From positions 248,001 through 312,000 of the forward strand of contig JAFBJZ010000902.1 of NCBI GenBank assembly GCA_016785225.1: a stretch of 64,000 nt of DNA. The letters are read 5' to 3'. The number at the start of each line of letters is the position of its first letter. Within the stretch, counting starts at the first letter, position 1. This stretch comes from Psettodes erumei (taxonomy: Eukaryota > Chordata > Actinopteri > Pleuronectiformes > Psettodidae). This document shows, piece after piece, positions 26,201 through 37,600 of this stretch. The notes under the pieces were generated by a model, which worked only from the letters and a program-made list of their open reading frames with translations, was not told where the DNA came from and did no database searches. The position numbers and the translations under genes are program-made.

Positions 26201-27378
26201 CAGTTGCTTTTAATGTAAATTAATGTGAACTCTGAACACTTTTCAGCATGGGCACATTTGACCTTTGTTATACATTGTTGAGTAGAGAGGTCAGACAGGC
26301 AGAGAGGTTTTCATTAAACTGTGTGTTGATTACTGTTGCTGGGCTGCATTATATTGAGAGGTGTTTCTAATATTTTGTCCACCTCATTTATATCCATGAG
26401 AGGAACTGCTGTCAGTGTAATGCACTGTGTGCTCAGTGATGAGCCGTTCTTCTTCATTGAAGAAATGTTGTGTTGGATGTACAACACATGAAGTGGCCTC
26501 TGACTGTAATATTTAGAACATAATACTATGTGAACAAACATTATCTTACAAAGCCCCCAGTGCATACCAGGAAATGCTACACTTCTGTGTGAATATTATT
26601 TACTCTTCAGTTCCTTATTTTCATTGAATTATTATTTAAATGGCTCAACTTTCTCATTTTCTCCTGCTGAAAATGTTGTTATATTGTTTCAAAATGTCAG
26701 CCATGTTTGCTTTGTTCTGATTTTCAACAATATCTTAGTATTTTGTTGTTACCTCCTCAGATTGTGCATACAAATCATATTCCTTCATATTCAGGAGGTG
26801 AGATTCTATGATTCTAACATGAATTGCAGCCCTACAGCACTGAGCTTGTCACTGTGCTTATCATCCATGTGTTATACATGAAGTCAGTTTAAAAACAAAA
26901 CAAAACTATAATAAGCTGCAACAGCTTGAGTGTACAGCTTGTATTCTTTAAGTTGTTGGGGTTTTTTTTGTTTTTTTTGTTTTTTAACTTTTTAACTATT
27001 AGGGGTGCCAGCCAGGTCTCTATTCTGGCATTAAAACAGAAAAATAATACCAGGTAATAATTTAAATATTTCATTAAAAAAATCAACTCTGGCATCAATC
27101 CGGGAACATATCCGGAGTGCAGGACTGAGGGAAAGGAGATTTCGCTTCACTTTTCGACCGCAGTGCAGCGCCTCTTCTCATGGTTGCCCCTTAAACACAT
27201 CCGGGTCACACGACACAGAAAGACTTTCCCACCGCGATGGAAACTTGTTGCGCACTCGGTCCAGCAGGTGGAAGACTCTTTTCATTCATCCGTAGAAGTT
27301 TTTCCGCATCCTGTTTGGAAAAGTTTGTCGTGTGGCCTCGCTCGCCCTTTGTATGTTTTAGTGCGAGGCGTCGTCCTG
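23279..27378. other. Intergenic region between MS4A-like gene B and tmem109
   Basis: No supportable exon. It contains a dispersed repeat at 24300-24610. The last 250 bases before tmem109 are richer in GC and CpG and probably hold its promoter and 5' UTR. Confidence 0.4.
24300..24610. repeat. Dispersed repeat, possibly an RTE/Expander-type LINE 3' tail, copy 2
   Basis: Begins with CCATCCATCCATCCATC and TATACCGCTTATCC, then GAGGGCGGGGTCTACCCTGG, and runs parallel to the copy at 18285-18560. On the minus strand it would end in (GATG)n, the tail I associate with fish RTE-class LINEs. Confidence 0.65.
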
Positions 27379-29086
27379 ATGTTTCTCCGTGCTAACCGCA
27401 GAGCACTGTGCGCGCTGTGTGTGCTCGGCGCCTTGCTGCAGGCCGTGTCGGGGGAGAAAGTCATGGAAAGTCGCTCCGGGATTTTCCAGGAGCTCCGGAC
27501 AGCCCTGGCCGACCTAGCCGGAGAGGGAAGGACCTACCTGGGCAGGCTGGCGGGGGAGCAGACGGTGTTGTCGGTGCAGAAGGTCCGAGATCGAAATAAT
27601 GTTGTTGAAGAAGGCTAAAATGTAAAATATGGATTTCCATACAATACATGTGTTTATCCGAACTGCAGAGGGAGACTGATAGCAGTCCACTTTTCTTATT
27701 TCACATGTCGGAATGAAGATTATTTTATAAAACTTGAATAATCTGACATGTAGCTGTACATAAGTGTTGTTGCTGTGAAGAACAAGTGGACTAACTTCCT
27801 GGTTGGAGTCTTTTCAGTTTCAGTGTGAAATCTCTAAGGCTCCAGTTCCAAAGGCTCAACACTTTATTAACAGTTTATACATGCTCTACTAATGCTTCAT
27901 GGATCACTTATTAACATTTACAACTGCAGACCTGAAAATGTGAAACAATTGTAGCTGCTTTGCTACTGAATAAAAACTCACCGCCATGTTATTACCAAGA
28001 CATGAGAATTAAACACAATACACAGGGGAAAGAGACTTTTTTCAGGCAACTCAATGGGAACTTCTGCTCTTCAACGTTGTCATTACATTTCACATTCACT
28101 GAATCGAGCGTGGATTGTCTGCAGTTCTGCACATGTCGACCCAGGGCCTTTCTCAGAGTTTGGTCTACATGTCCTGCAGCCCTGTTCCAGAACATCAGTG
28201 TTCAAGCAGTGTGTGGGAGAGGTCTCCCTCATGAATTAAATAGAGGAATATTTACCACAACCTGGCAACCCAGTGCCCCACAACTGATCTGTGAAGCATT
28301 ATAAAACTGTTGCAGCTTATGAAGCCTTTATGACTACAGCCTTATCACAGTAGTAAAGGACTGACTGAGGTATGACTGTCTGCACCATGTCTCCTGTCTC
28401 AACCCCCCCTCTCATTACAGGCTTTCTCTCAGGTTCTTGTTGTTGTGGCGAGCAGTTTGGCTGGTGGTCTTAACGTGCTCCTGCAGTATGTCTCACAATT
28501 CCTGCAGGCTGCTGGAATCCAAGGTGAGCACCTCTGCTGTCCAAGGCAGAGACAGGCTGTCTCTGCTGCTGATTTCTGACATTTGGTTCTTGATTGCTCT
28601 GATTTTGTTGTAGTGATACCAGGTTTCCTTTCAGAGCTTCAAAATTGGGACCATGAGATATGATTACAGCAGAACTAAAGTGTTGTCTTCTTGATGTCCC
28701 TGTGTTTCTGTCCCACAGTCGTCTTCCCCGTCAACAAAGTGACTCCAGAGGGGCTGATTTTTGTTGCGCAGTGGGTCCTCTTGTTTCTCATTGGCTACTG
28801 GCTAATCTCCCTCGCTTTCCACTTGGTCGCCTCCACTGTCAAACGTGCCCTGTGGCTGCTGAAAGTGGGCGTGGCCTTGCTCTGTTTTGGCCTTATCTTG
28901 AGAGACCACAGCGTGGGCACAGAAACCATGGCCATCCGATTGGCTGTCCTGGTGTGTGTCTGTGTCCTGTTGGGCGTTGGGGCTTCACGGGGTTCTAATG
29001 ATAAAACAACTCACCTGGAGGAGCAGGTAAAGGTCCTGGAGAGGCGGCTGAGAGAGATGGAGAGGTGGACGAGGACGCAGGAGTGA
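27379..29086 (+). CDS. tmem109: TMEM109 (mitsugumin-23), multi-pass ER/nuclear membrane protein
   Basis: Three coding exons: 27379-27582, 28421-28523 and 28719-29086 (stop TGA), encoding 224 residues; human TMEM109 has 243. TMEM109/MG23 is a cation-permeable protein of ER, sarcoplasmic and nuclear membranes linked to calcium leak and DNA-damage responses. Visible features are a signal peptide (1 to about 25, with CALCVLGALLQAVSG), a luminal segment, hydrophobic stretches at about 69-91, 115-138, 146-163 and 174-191, and a charged C-terminal coiled coil (HLEEQVKVLERRLREMERW). The exon 2 motif SQVL..ASSLAGGLN aligns with SQVLWAISSAI of human TMEM109. The frame stays open upstream to an ATG at 27163. 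I chose 27379 because it gives a normal signal peptide. The exon 1 donor (AAG|GTCCGA) is weak but in phase; the other junctions are canonical. Confidence 0.9.
27840..28045. repeat. Interspersed repeat, copy 2 (related to 3345-3660)
   Basis: Lies in intron 1 of tmem109 and shares the ordered blocks described for copy 1, such as ATTAACATTTACAACTGCAG followed by ACCTGA, and CCGCCATGTTATTACCAAGA. Noncoding. Confidence 0.6.
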
Positions 29087-31454
29087 AGGACACCTGATGC
29101 CACATCTCCACATGACGGAGCACTGCGCCCTGTGGGCTTCTGGAACTTCAAGACAGAAACTTTTTTTCTACTTTAGATGTTTTCAAAAAGGAATTCACTA
29201 CTCAAGACATGCTACTGACACAATGTAGTTACTTATTTCAGGAAGCAGTGATCCTCTAGTTTACTTTTCTTCCTGTTAAAAACTTGACAGGGACATGATG
29301 TCAACCTTCTCATCTTAACATTAACATACTTCCAGTCAAGTCAACAGTTTATTTATACAGCTTTCATTATGACTTCATATTCTAAGTAATAATGGTAATA
29401 GTAATTATACAGTAATAATTGACCTTCATCATTGCAACATAAATTACATATCTTCTTGTCTGATTTGATGGATGTGCACCAAACTAAAAATGTTTTCTGT
29501 TTATCAAGTAGTCTAATGTAACAGTGTGTTATTTTTCCACACACAAACATATTTATATTCTCCAACTGTTTTTGAGTCTGAGGATTTTTGGAAATCCCTT
29601 CATTGATTGCTACTCTGAAACAGCATCTGCCTGCCTGCCTGTCTGTACGTCTGTCCATCTGCCTCCTGTAAAATCATTTTGAGAGGAGCTCCAGAAAGTC
29701 ACTTTATTCATGCATAGTGTCATTTACATAGTCCTGTTGCACATACAGTACATGTACAGTATGAAGAGTTATAAAATGAGAGGCAGGAAACCAATGTCTG
29801 AGGTCAATGGTACAGAATCCAGAGGTAGATGTGGAGGTGGAGAGACCAAAATATGTTGTCTCCTACTCCATCAACACCCACAACTATCAACTACATATGG
29901 TCAATATCGTTTTTTACATTGTTGTTACATACACACGCAAAATAAAAGAAAAGATATGCACATTATTTAAAATTCTGTTTGATACAACATTGCTACATGT
30001 GAGTTACAACAGATCTACAACACAAAGGTAAAATCCACAGGCCTTACATTGCTGTGAAAATGTGAAAATCTCCACAGAGACAAAGATGGAGGAGAATAGA
30101 GGCGGCAGCAGCCTTCACACGGAGAGATGAACTGCTTACTCGCACTAAGCAATCTGTACTGAGCCCGAGCACCGTTGACCCCCAAAGTTCAGTTCACTTG
30201 ACTGGTGTGATCGCCCCCTTCTGTGCCCATGGTTCAGCTGGACTTGAGCACAGTATGCTATCTAGTGTGATCGCTGACCGTGGCCTAAAACGACTCTAAA
30301 TAATCCACAAAACAAGTATGTGAATCGTGAACTCCATTGTGCTGAGCGAGACTGCTTTTCTTAAAGACAAGAAGCAGCGTTTTAACGATGTGAGCGCACA
30401 CTGGGGCCCAGCGTGGGGAGCGGGGACCGTCGTGCTCGAGCACAGTACAAGGCAACCAGGCCCAGTGTGAGTACGCCCCCAAAAAGGCACTCAACGTGTT
30501 CACATCATGTGACTGGTTTAGTATGGACTGTATGAGGTATGTTCACAGCCACTTGACTAAATCTGAGCTTTCCTTTTGTGTGGCATGCTGCTTCTTTGTA
30601 TGTCAACTGCCCGCTACAGCAGCTGGGTTGTTGTGACTCCAGCTACCCTGCTGCATCGAGAGCGAACGCAGGACCTCAACTGTACCTAAGATGGACAACT
30701 ACAGGCAGCACCTCTGTTTTACTGCACATTTTTACTGGAGCTCAAGCCCCAAGGCCAGATGACACAGAAGTCCCTTGTAGCCCAGGGGCAAAAAAAAAAA
30801 CAAATCACAGGGAGAGAAAAAACACCATGCTTGATTTTGTGTGTTACATGTATTTGTGGATAAATAAGCCACAGCAAATTAGCATGATAAACGTCTTTGA
30901 CTGTCAAATGCACATATAAATGTGTGCCTATCCAATTATATATATATATATATATATATATATCACCCATGTTGCACATTTAATTTACACAGCCATTCCT
31001 TTTTTACTTTCATAGGGATGAAATTCCACAGACTCCATGACAGAGGAGCAAGAAGTAGCTGAAATTGTCATGGAAGAAGCATATACCTGCTGCCTGCGAC
31101 CTGTATGAGCACTGAGCAAACTTTTGAATCCTCACCCCTCCTCCATGTTTCGTCTTTGAAAACCGACGCCACTGAATATTAATGAGTTTAACAGAATTAG
31201 TAGATGAGAGGAGGCGATAGCTGCGAATGATTATCACCAATCAAGCAACAAAGCCTACATCAGAAGATCATTTTTGAATTTTACCTTTAAGAACTGCACA
31301 TGCTCAAAAGCATTAACAAAAAGCGTCAAAGACTCAATACTTAAAATCATTTTCCTACAAATTTCAGTGTTCAATGTTCAGTTAGAATACTCAGTTGGAT
31401 CAGCCATTTAGTTCTGTGGCTTTAACTTAAAAGAGCTGGTCAGAAGGGCCCAGG

Positions 31455-31488
<34 letters not shown>

Positions 31489-33201
31489 GACTACAGTTAG
31501 TCACACTGTTCGTTCACTTCTGTCATTTGAATGCATACATCAATGCAACTACATCATCCAGGTGAGTAAATTAGTTAACAAGTGATAGATGCTATGAATG
31601 CAATGACTTAAAAAATAGCTGTACAGCTGAAACATTTGTGGCTATGGTGGTGCTTGGTCAGTATAATTTATCATTTGTATGTATTCCTACATGTTTGTAC
31701 AACAAAGCTACAATGTCTTGACTGTAATTTGGCTGGCACACAAGTATCAAAGGCTGTGGGTGTATTTTTTGCAGTAATAGTCAGAAGGCAGTGGGAGTAG
31801 TTCTTCTGGTAGCATTTTTACAGTTTAGATGATGGTGTTTACAACAGCCACACTTCATTTGGATGGAATAACAGTATCACTAACAAGAGGATTTAGGGGT
31901 TTGTAGTAAATCCAGTTTGACTCTGGCATACAAATTCATACCATCAACCAATACAAACTGTGTGGACTGTGGAGAGGCATAGAATCCAAAATGAGGTAGC
32001 TATTGTTTCAGCACTTCTCTTTCATCCATCTCCTCTAATGGAACCATGTTGCACCGGCATCTTTAAGACCAAGCTGGACTTTGACTGGTACTGCTGAGGG
32101 TCAAGGCCGGATCTCCAACCTGATAGAGTCAGCAACTTCAACCGGGACGTGGGCCCTAAATACCCCAGGTGTTGCTACTTGCAAGCTGGATTGCGATTTG
32201 TCACACGTGAATATGCACCACATCACCTGGAACACTGGGAACCTGAAGGCAGATCCTGTGTTCGCAGAGTCATGGAAATAAAATGTGGGGTCTGCTGGGG
32301 CTCTTGCTCATTTTTCAACCCCCTCACTGATATTCCCAACAACAAAACTTCACACACTATAAGTAGCTCACCAGTACTAGCACTAGCCAACCACTGTCAG
32401 CTTGCCAGGCTAATTGAATGCATTTGCAATATGGAAATTTCTGACTAAATTACTTTAGAAAACAAACTAACCTGATATACGGCAACATTACAGGCTGGAC
32501 CCTGGACAGTGGGTAACAGAATTTTACTGTAGTCATGATACAGTATTGACTCGATTGTGTAACTGTATGAAGTCTTTGTGTTGAGTGTGTTTATCTACTG
32601 TTACTGTTACTCTAAGACACATATAAGCCTACACAAGTGCTAGCTACTTTCACCCGTCTTCTTCAGTCCAGAGGCCATTTATAGCTCATACACAGACTGT
32701 AAAAACTAAACACACCTCTGGGCTCCTTATTTGTCAGTTAAATGTCTCTCATTTAAGTTTGTTAGCTATTACCACTGAACGATGTTCACTCAGTCTTTTC
32801 CCCTCCTGTTGCTCCTACGCTCTGACTTCTGAGTGAATCTCAGAGTCTTTTTCTGGATTCCTCCGTTTCTTGGCATGTTGCATCTAAAGTCAGCTCGCGC
32901 TAATCCGAAATAGGGGAAAAGAAGAAATCACAGACCAAGACATCATCAACATCATCAACATCAAAACAAGACGGGAATCGGCGAAAGTGTTGCTAGAATC
33001 TCGCTAGAAACACAAGCATGTCTTCATGGCATCTCTTAAAGGTTTAGTGAGGTGAACCCAATCGTGTTTTTTTTTAGATTTCTCATCAGATGTAGATACT
33101 ACATGTCTATTCCACATAACAATTCTGGGAAAACACTTTCTTTGTCTCATCGCCCCTGGAAATCTGATCTCTTCCATGCTGACAAACAACATGGAAGAGT
33201 C
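29087..33201. other. tmem109 3' UTR and intergenic region
   Basis: No supportable gene. Low-complexity tracts are (AT)n at about 30938-30962 and (CAA)n at about 31459-31489. A dispersed repeat lies at about 30170-30490. The first AATAAA I noticed on the plus strand after the tmem109 stop is at 29941-29946. Confidence 0.4.
30170..30490. repeat. Dispersed repeat, copy related to 37935-38165
   Basis: Shared ordered blocks with 37935-38165: CCCCAAAGT.CAGTT, ACTGGTGTGATC versus ACCAGTGATCAC, CATGAACTCCA.TGTGCTG, and AAG..GCTTTTCTT. It contains a short palindrome around 30430-30445 (GTGCTCGAGCAC). The family is not recognised; possibly a decayed DNA transposon. Confidence 0.45.
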
Positions 33202-33203
33202 TA

Positions 33204-34409
33204 CACTCACCGGCCACTTTATTAGGTACACCATGCTAGTAACGGGTTGGACCCCCTTTTGCCTTCAGAACTGCCTCAATTCTTCGTGGCATAGATTCAA
33301 CGAGGTGCTGGAAGCATTCCTCAGAGAGTTTGGTCCATATTGACATGATGGCATCACACAGTTGGCGCAGATTTGTCGGCTGCACATCCATAATGCGAAT
33401 CTCCCGTTCCACCACATCCCAAAGATGCTCTATTGGATTGAGATCTGGTGACTGTGGAGGCCATTTGAGTACAGTGAACTCATTGTCATGTTCAAGAAAC
33501 CAGTCTGAGATGATTCCAGCTTTATGACATGGTGCATTATCCTGCTGAAAGTAGCCATCAGAAGTTGGGTACATTGTGGTCATAAAGGGATGGACATGGT
33601 CAGCAACAATACTCAGGTAGGCTGTAGCGTTGCAACGATGCTCAATTGGTACCAAGGGGCCCAAAGAGTGCCAAGAAAATATTCCCCACACCACCACCAC
33701 CAGCCTGAACCGTTGATACAAGGCAGGATGGATCCATGCTTTCATGTTGTTGATGCCAAATTCTGACCCTACCATCCGAATGTCGCAGCAGAAATCGAGA
33801 CTCATCAGACCAGGCAACATTTTTCCAATCTTCTATTGTCCAATTTCGATGAGCTTGTGCAAATTGTAGCCTCAGTTTCCTGTTCTTAGCTGAAAAGAGT
33901 GGCACCCGGCGTGGTCTTCTGCTGCTGTAGCCCATCTGCCTCAAAGTTCAACGTACTGTGCATTCAGAGATGCTCTTCTGCCTACCTTGGTTGTAACGGG
34001 TGGTTATTTGAGTCACTGTTGCCTTTCTATCAGCTCGAACCAGTTTGGCCATTCTCCTCTGACCTCTGGCATCAACAAGGCATTTCTGCCCACAGAACTG
34101 CCGCTCACTGGATATTTTTTCTTTTTCGGACCATTCTCTGTAAACCCTAGAGATGGTTGTGCGTGAAAATCCCAGTAGATAAGCAGTTTCTGAAATACTG
34201 CCCTTCTGGCACCAACAACCATGCCACGTTCAAAGTCACTCAAATCACCTTTCTTCCCCATACTGATGCTCGGTTTGAACTGCAGGAGATTGTCTTGACC
34301 ATGTCTACATGCCTAAATGCACTGAGTTGCCACCATGTGATTGGTTGATTAGAAATTAAGTGTTAACGAGCAGTTGGACAGGTGTACCTAATAAAGTGGC
34401 CGGTGAGTG
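33204..34409 (-). mobile_element. Tc1/mariner-like transposon, nearly full length, transposase broken
   Basis: About 1206 bases. Left terminus CACTCACCGGCCACTTTATT then AGGTACACC (33204-33232), right terminus its complement (34381-34409), with TA on both outer sides (33202-33203, 34410-34411). The minus strand encodes a Tc1 transposase with start MGKKGDLSDFERGMVVGARR at 34261, and the catalytic triad seen as WSDESRF, FQQDNAPCH and SPDLNPIEH, a DD34E pattern. The reading frame is disrupted by a frameshift right after GARRA, an in-frame TGA before TLRQMGYSSRR (about 33950), and a further frameshift after QAGGGGV (about 33680), so it should not be active. Its short divergence from the family pattern suggests a fairly recent insertion. 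It lies about 230 bases past the stop codon of the Ig-like gene. Confidence 0.93.
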
Positions 34410-34635
34410 TATAGCACAGATAAATGCTTCAGCCCGATAAAACATTACTGTCACTCAGACAGGGGGTTTAAAACTGATCGAGGTTTGGAGACAAAGAGTA
34501 GAATCTAGCGTCCAAAACTTTCCACTGATGCCATTTTGCATCCCTGATTTGAATGCTCAGGGAGAGGGATGCAGAATGGTGACAGAGGGGCACAGTAATG
34601 TCAGAGGGAGGAGGTTCCTCCAGGAGTCAGAGTCC

Positions 34636-37600
34636 CTACAGGAAGTTGGTGGAGCTGTCCTTTCCGTCGATCTGGAAATGGCAGGCACTGTCAGAGGCGC
34701 CGAGAGGAGTGGGGTTGGTGGAGGAGGGGGGCACGGGAGCCATGGGAGAGGATGCATTTTCAGCCTGTGAGAGGGGAAAATTGAGATTGACTGTCCATGC
34801 ATTGTGACAGAGTGACAGTAAAGAGGGCGGGGGCACGAAATGGGACAAGAACTAAGCAAGTAGTTTTGTTGTTGCCAACATTTAACCAAACCACGTCAGA
34901 AAGCCCTGAAGGCAAACTTCTCCCAGCAGCATGTTTCTGTGTGTTTAGCCTATCTTATCCCAGCACTTCACTAGAACTGTTTTAATGTCTGCATCTGGGT
35001 CCACCTCGACCTGTGCTGGTATCTCAAGAAACTCAATGTATATTCCTATAATACAACAGCTCAGAACTAGCTTGATGAATTAGTTCCTAATACCACTATA
35101 TGTTCTCCTCAGGTTCAAACATTTTTCAGTCTTATTCTAAGGTGGAGCTCGTATTGTCTTCGGTCAAGTCTTCCGACGCTCACTGTGAAAAAATATCAAT
35201 AATAGGATCTTCAGTGTAACTGTATTATTCCGACAATAATATTGGCTATTGCCCATTGGGGCACATGGCTACTCTCTCCCCCCTGCACCCCAGATCACCC
35301 CAGAACAAAGTAATATTCACCTCCAGTTGTTGATAGATTGCCTATAGTGCGTGTGTGTGTAGAACCTACCTGTGGTGTGGCATTCAGCAGGGGGTCAGCA
35401 GGTGAGGAGGCCATATTTTCCATTTTGACCTCCTCTTTAACAGGTTCACTGGCTGCTGATGGTGGAGGAGAGCTGTACATGACTGGAGCTGGACCATAGC
35501 CCTACACACACACACACACACACAAACACAGATATAATATTTAGGTATTTCATTAAACACTTGACACTTCCGCTGAGGACGCTAGGACTCTAGGACAACA
35601 TTTATGTGAACTGACCTTATCCACAGATTTGACTTTATCGCATGTCATATTGTTTATCACACGGCACCAGAATCTGTCGGCTACTGAGTCCTTTCCACAC
35701 ATAGCTGCATTCACTGATGACCAAACTGACAAATTCCTATTTCTGATTTAAAACATGTGGAATAAACTGAGCATGAGGACTGGGTGTTTTCTTGCTGCAC
35801 CAATGTCCCCTTGACTTACTTCAAGCCTCTGACTGGGAAAAAGAAGGCCAAAGCAACTCACAAAAACAGGTGGGGGACATCCCTGCTTTCTAATCCCAAT
35901 CCTGACTCACATTTAGTTTAAAATCTAGAAAAGTTAGTTTTCTACATGCATGGAATGAACTTCAGGTTAGTAAAGTTAAGGTCAGAGCAGTAGTTAGTAC
36001 AGTATAGTAGTAAGGGTTCGATGTCTTTCAATCAAATACTGACATGACTAGCAGTCATGACTCTCACTTAAAAATCTTACCATTGGAGCTACAGGTCCTG
36101 GGGGTACTGGCCTGGTGGTGGGCCGTTCCATTGCAGAGGCTGGGCAGGGGGCATCATACCTGGACCAGCAGCAGGGTAGGCAGGGTTCTGGGGTGGGTAG
36201 GCTGGGTTAAAACCCTAAAGAGGGAGACACATAAATAGGAACTCTGGAGTCCAAAACACTACGGGCAAAAAGTCTGGTCAGGCCTGGTTAATCATATTTT
36301 AAAAAGTAGGCTTGTAGGGTGATACTAACTGGAGAGGGCGGGGGGCCGTTCCACTGTCCTGAGCCAGCGGTTTCAGGTGGGGGAAACACTGTAGGACCCT
36401 ATACAGGAGCACACATAAACACACAGATGGGAAAAAAACACACTTACACTTACATCAGCCTTAGGCAATGAGTTCAGACAATAAATGTGTATTATGTAAT
36501 CTACCGTGCCAGGGTTGGGCCCATGGTAGTACGCCTGCAAACACAGAAACAAACATTCTTTAAATTAGTATGTAAGCATTAACAAATCATCTATGAAACA
36601 TTAATATGAGGACTCCAAAGAAATAGAGAACCCACATCCATCACACAGTGACATGTTTGTGAAGTAACAGCATGCAACAGGCATGACCACATACAAGACG
36701 AGGGTATAATCTCACCGCTCCTGGTTGTCCTGCAGCACTGTAAGGAGGACAAGGTCCAACAGGACCACTGGGGGGAGGATGGACTGCATCTGGGGTAGTC
36801 TGGAGAGAAGGAGCAACACAGATAATGCTGAGGTTCATTGTTTTGGGGCTGCAGCTAAATAGTTTTTTTTATTGAAAAGCTATTAATTATTTTGCTTTCA
36901 TTAAATAATTGTTTAGTCTAGGATTTAAAAAAAACACTCCACCAACAGTAAAACCCCCCAAATATATCCTCTTTATGACAATAAAAACAGCAAATCCATT
37001 TGAGAAGATGGAAGTAGTTTTATGAATGAGGAAAGTCTGATAGATCCTAAATACTTTTAATCGCATTGCACCTTACATCCAACTATCAAGACCTCTCTGT
37101 CCATCCATCTGTCCTATGATTTTCTGGGCACCAATCCTCTGATTTGCTCTAAACTTGGTGGCCGAATTTCTGAGGACCTGGAGAGGAATTTTGTTGACTG
37201 CTAAGTTTTTTGGATGAGCAGTTCCTGAAACGTTAATCTTAACCCCGCTTACCCTCCATTTCTTTTAAACAAACCCTTTCGATGATGTTGTGATATCATC
37301 ATTGACATAACAGAAAGTTGCTTTTTGAGTCTGTAAACAGAACCCCGTACAAGGTAGTTGTTACCAATATCACCAGTTTTTAAAAAGAATGTAAAGAGCT
37401 TAGATTCTTCAGACGTTAATGGGTATGTTTGCAGGTAGTACTTGTAGAGTTGCTGCAGTGTTGGCTTTTTTCTTGAAAATCTTCTTCCGACAGCAGCAGC
37501 AAATCCCAGCTGGGATACCCAGCAGTAAGAGCAGAGCCATGAGAGGGTTTCCTTCTGTAAAGTCATGATGGTCTGCAGTGGAAAAAAGAGGGGGGTGGGG

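Noticed and set aside
27163..27378. In-frame ATG 72 codons upstream of the chosen tmem109 start
   Set aside because: The upstream part has no protein-like features and would bury the signal peptide that begins at 27379.
33330..34348. Plus-strand frames across the Tc1-like element
   Set aside because: Antisense shadows of the transposase; the protein motifs are on the minus strand.
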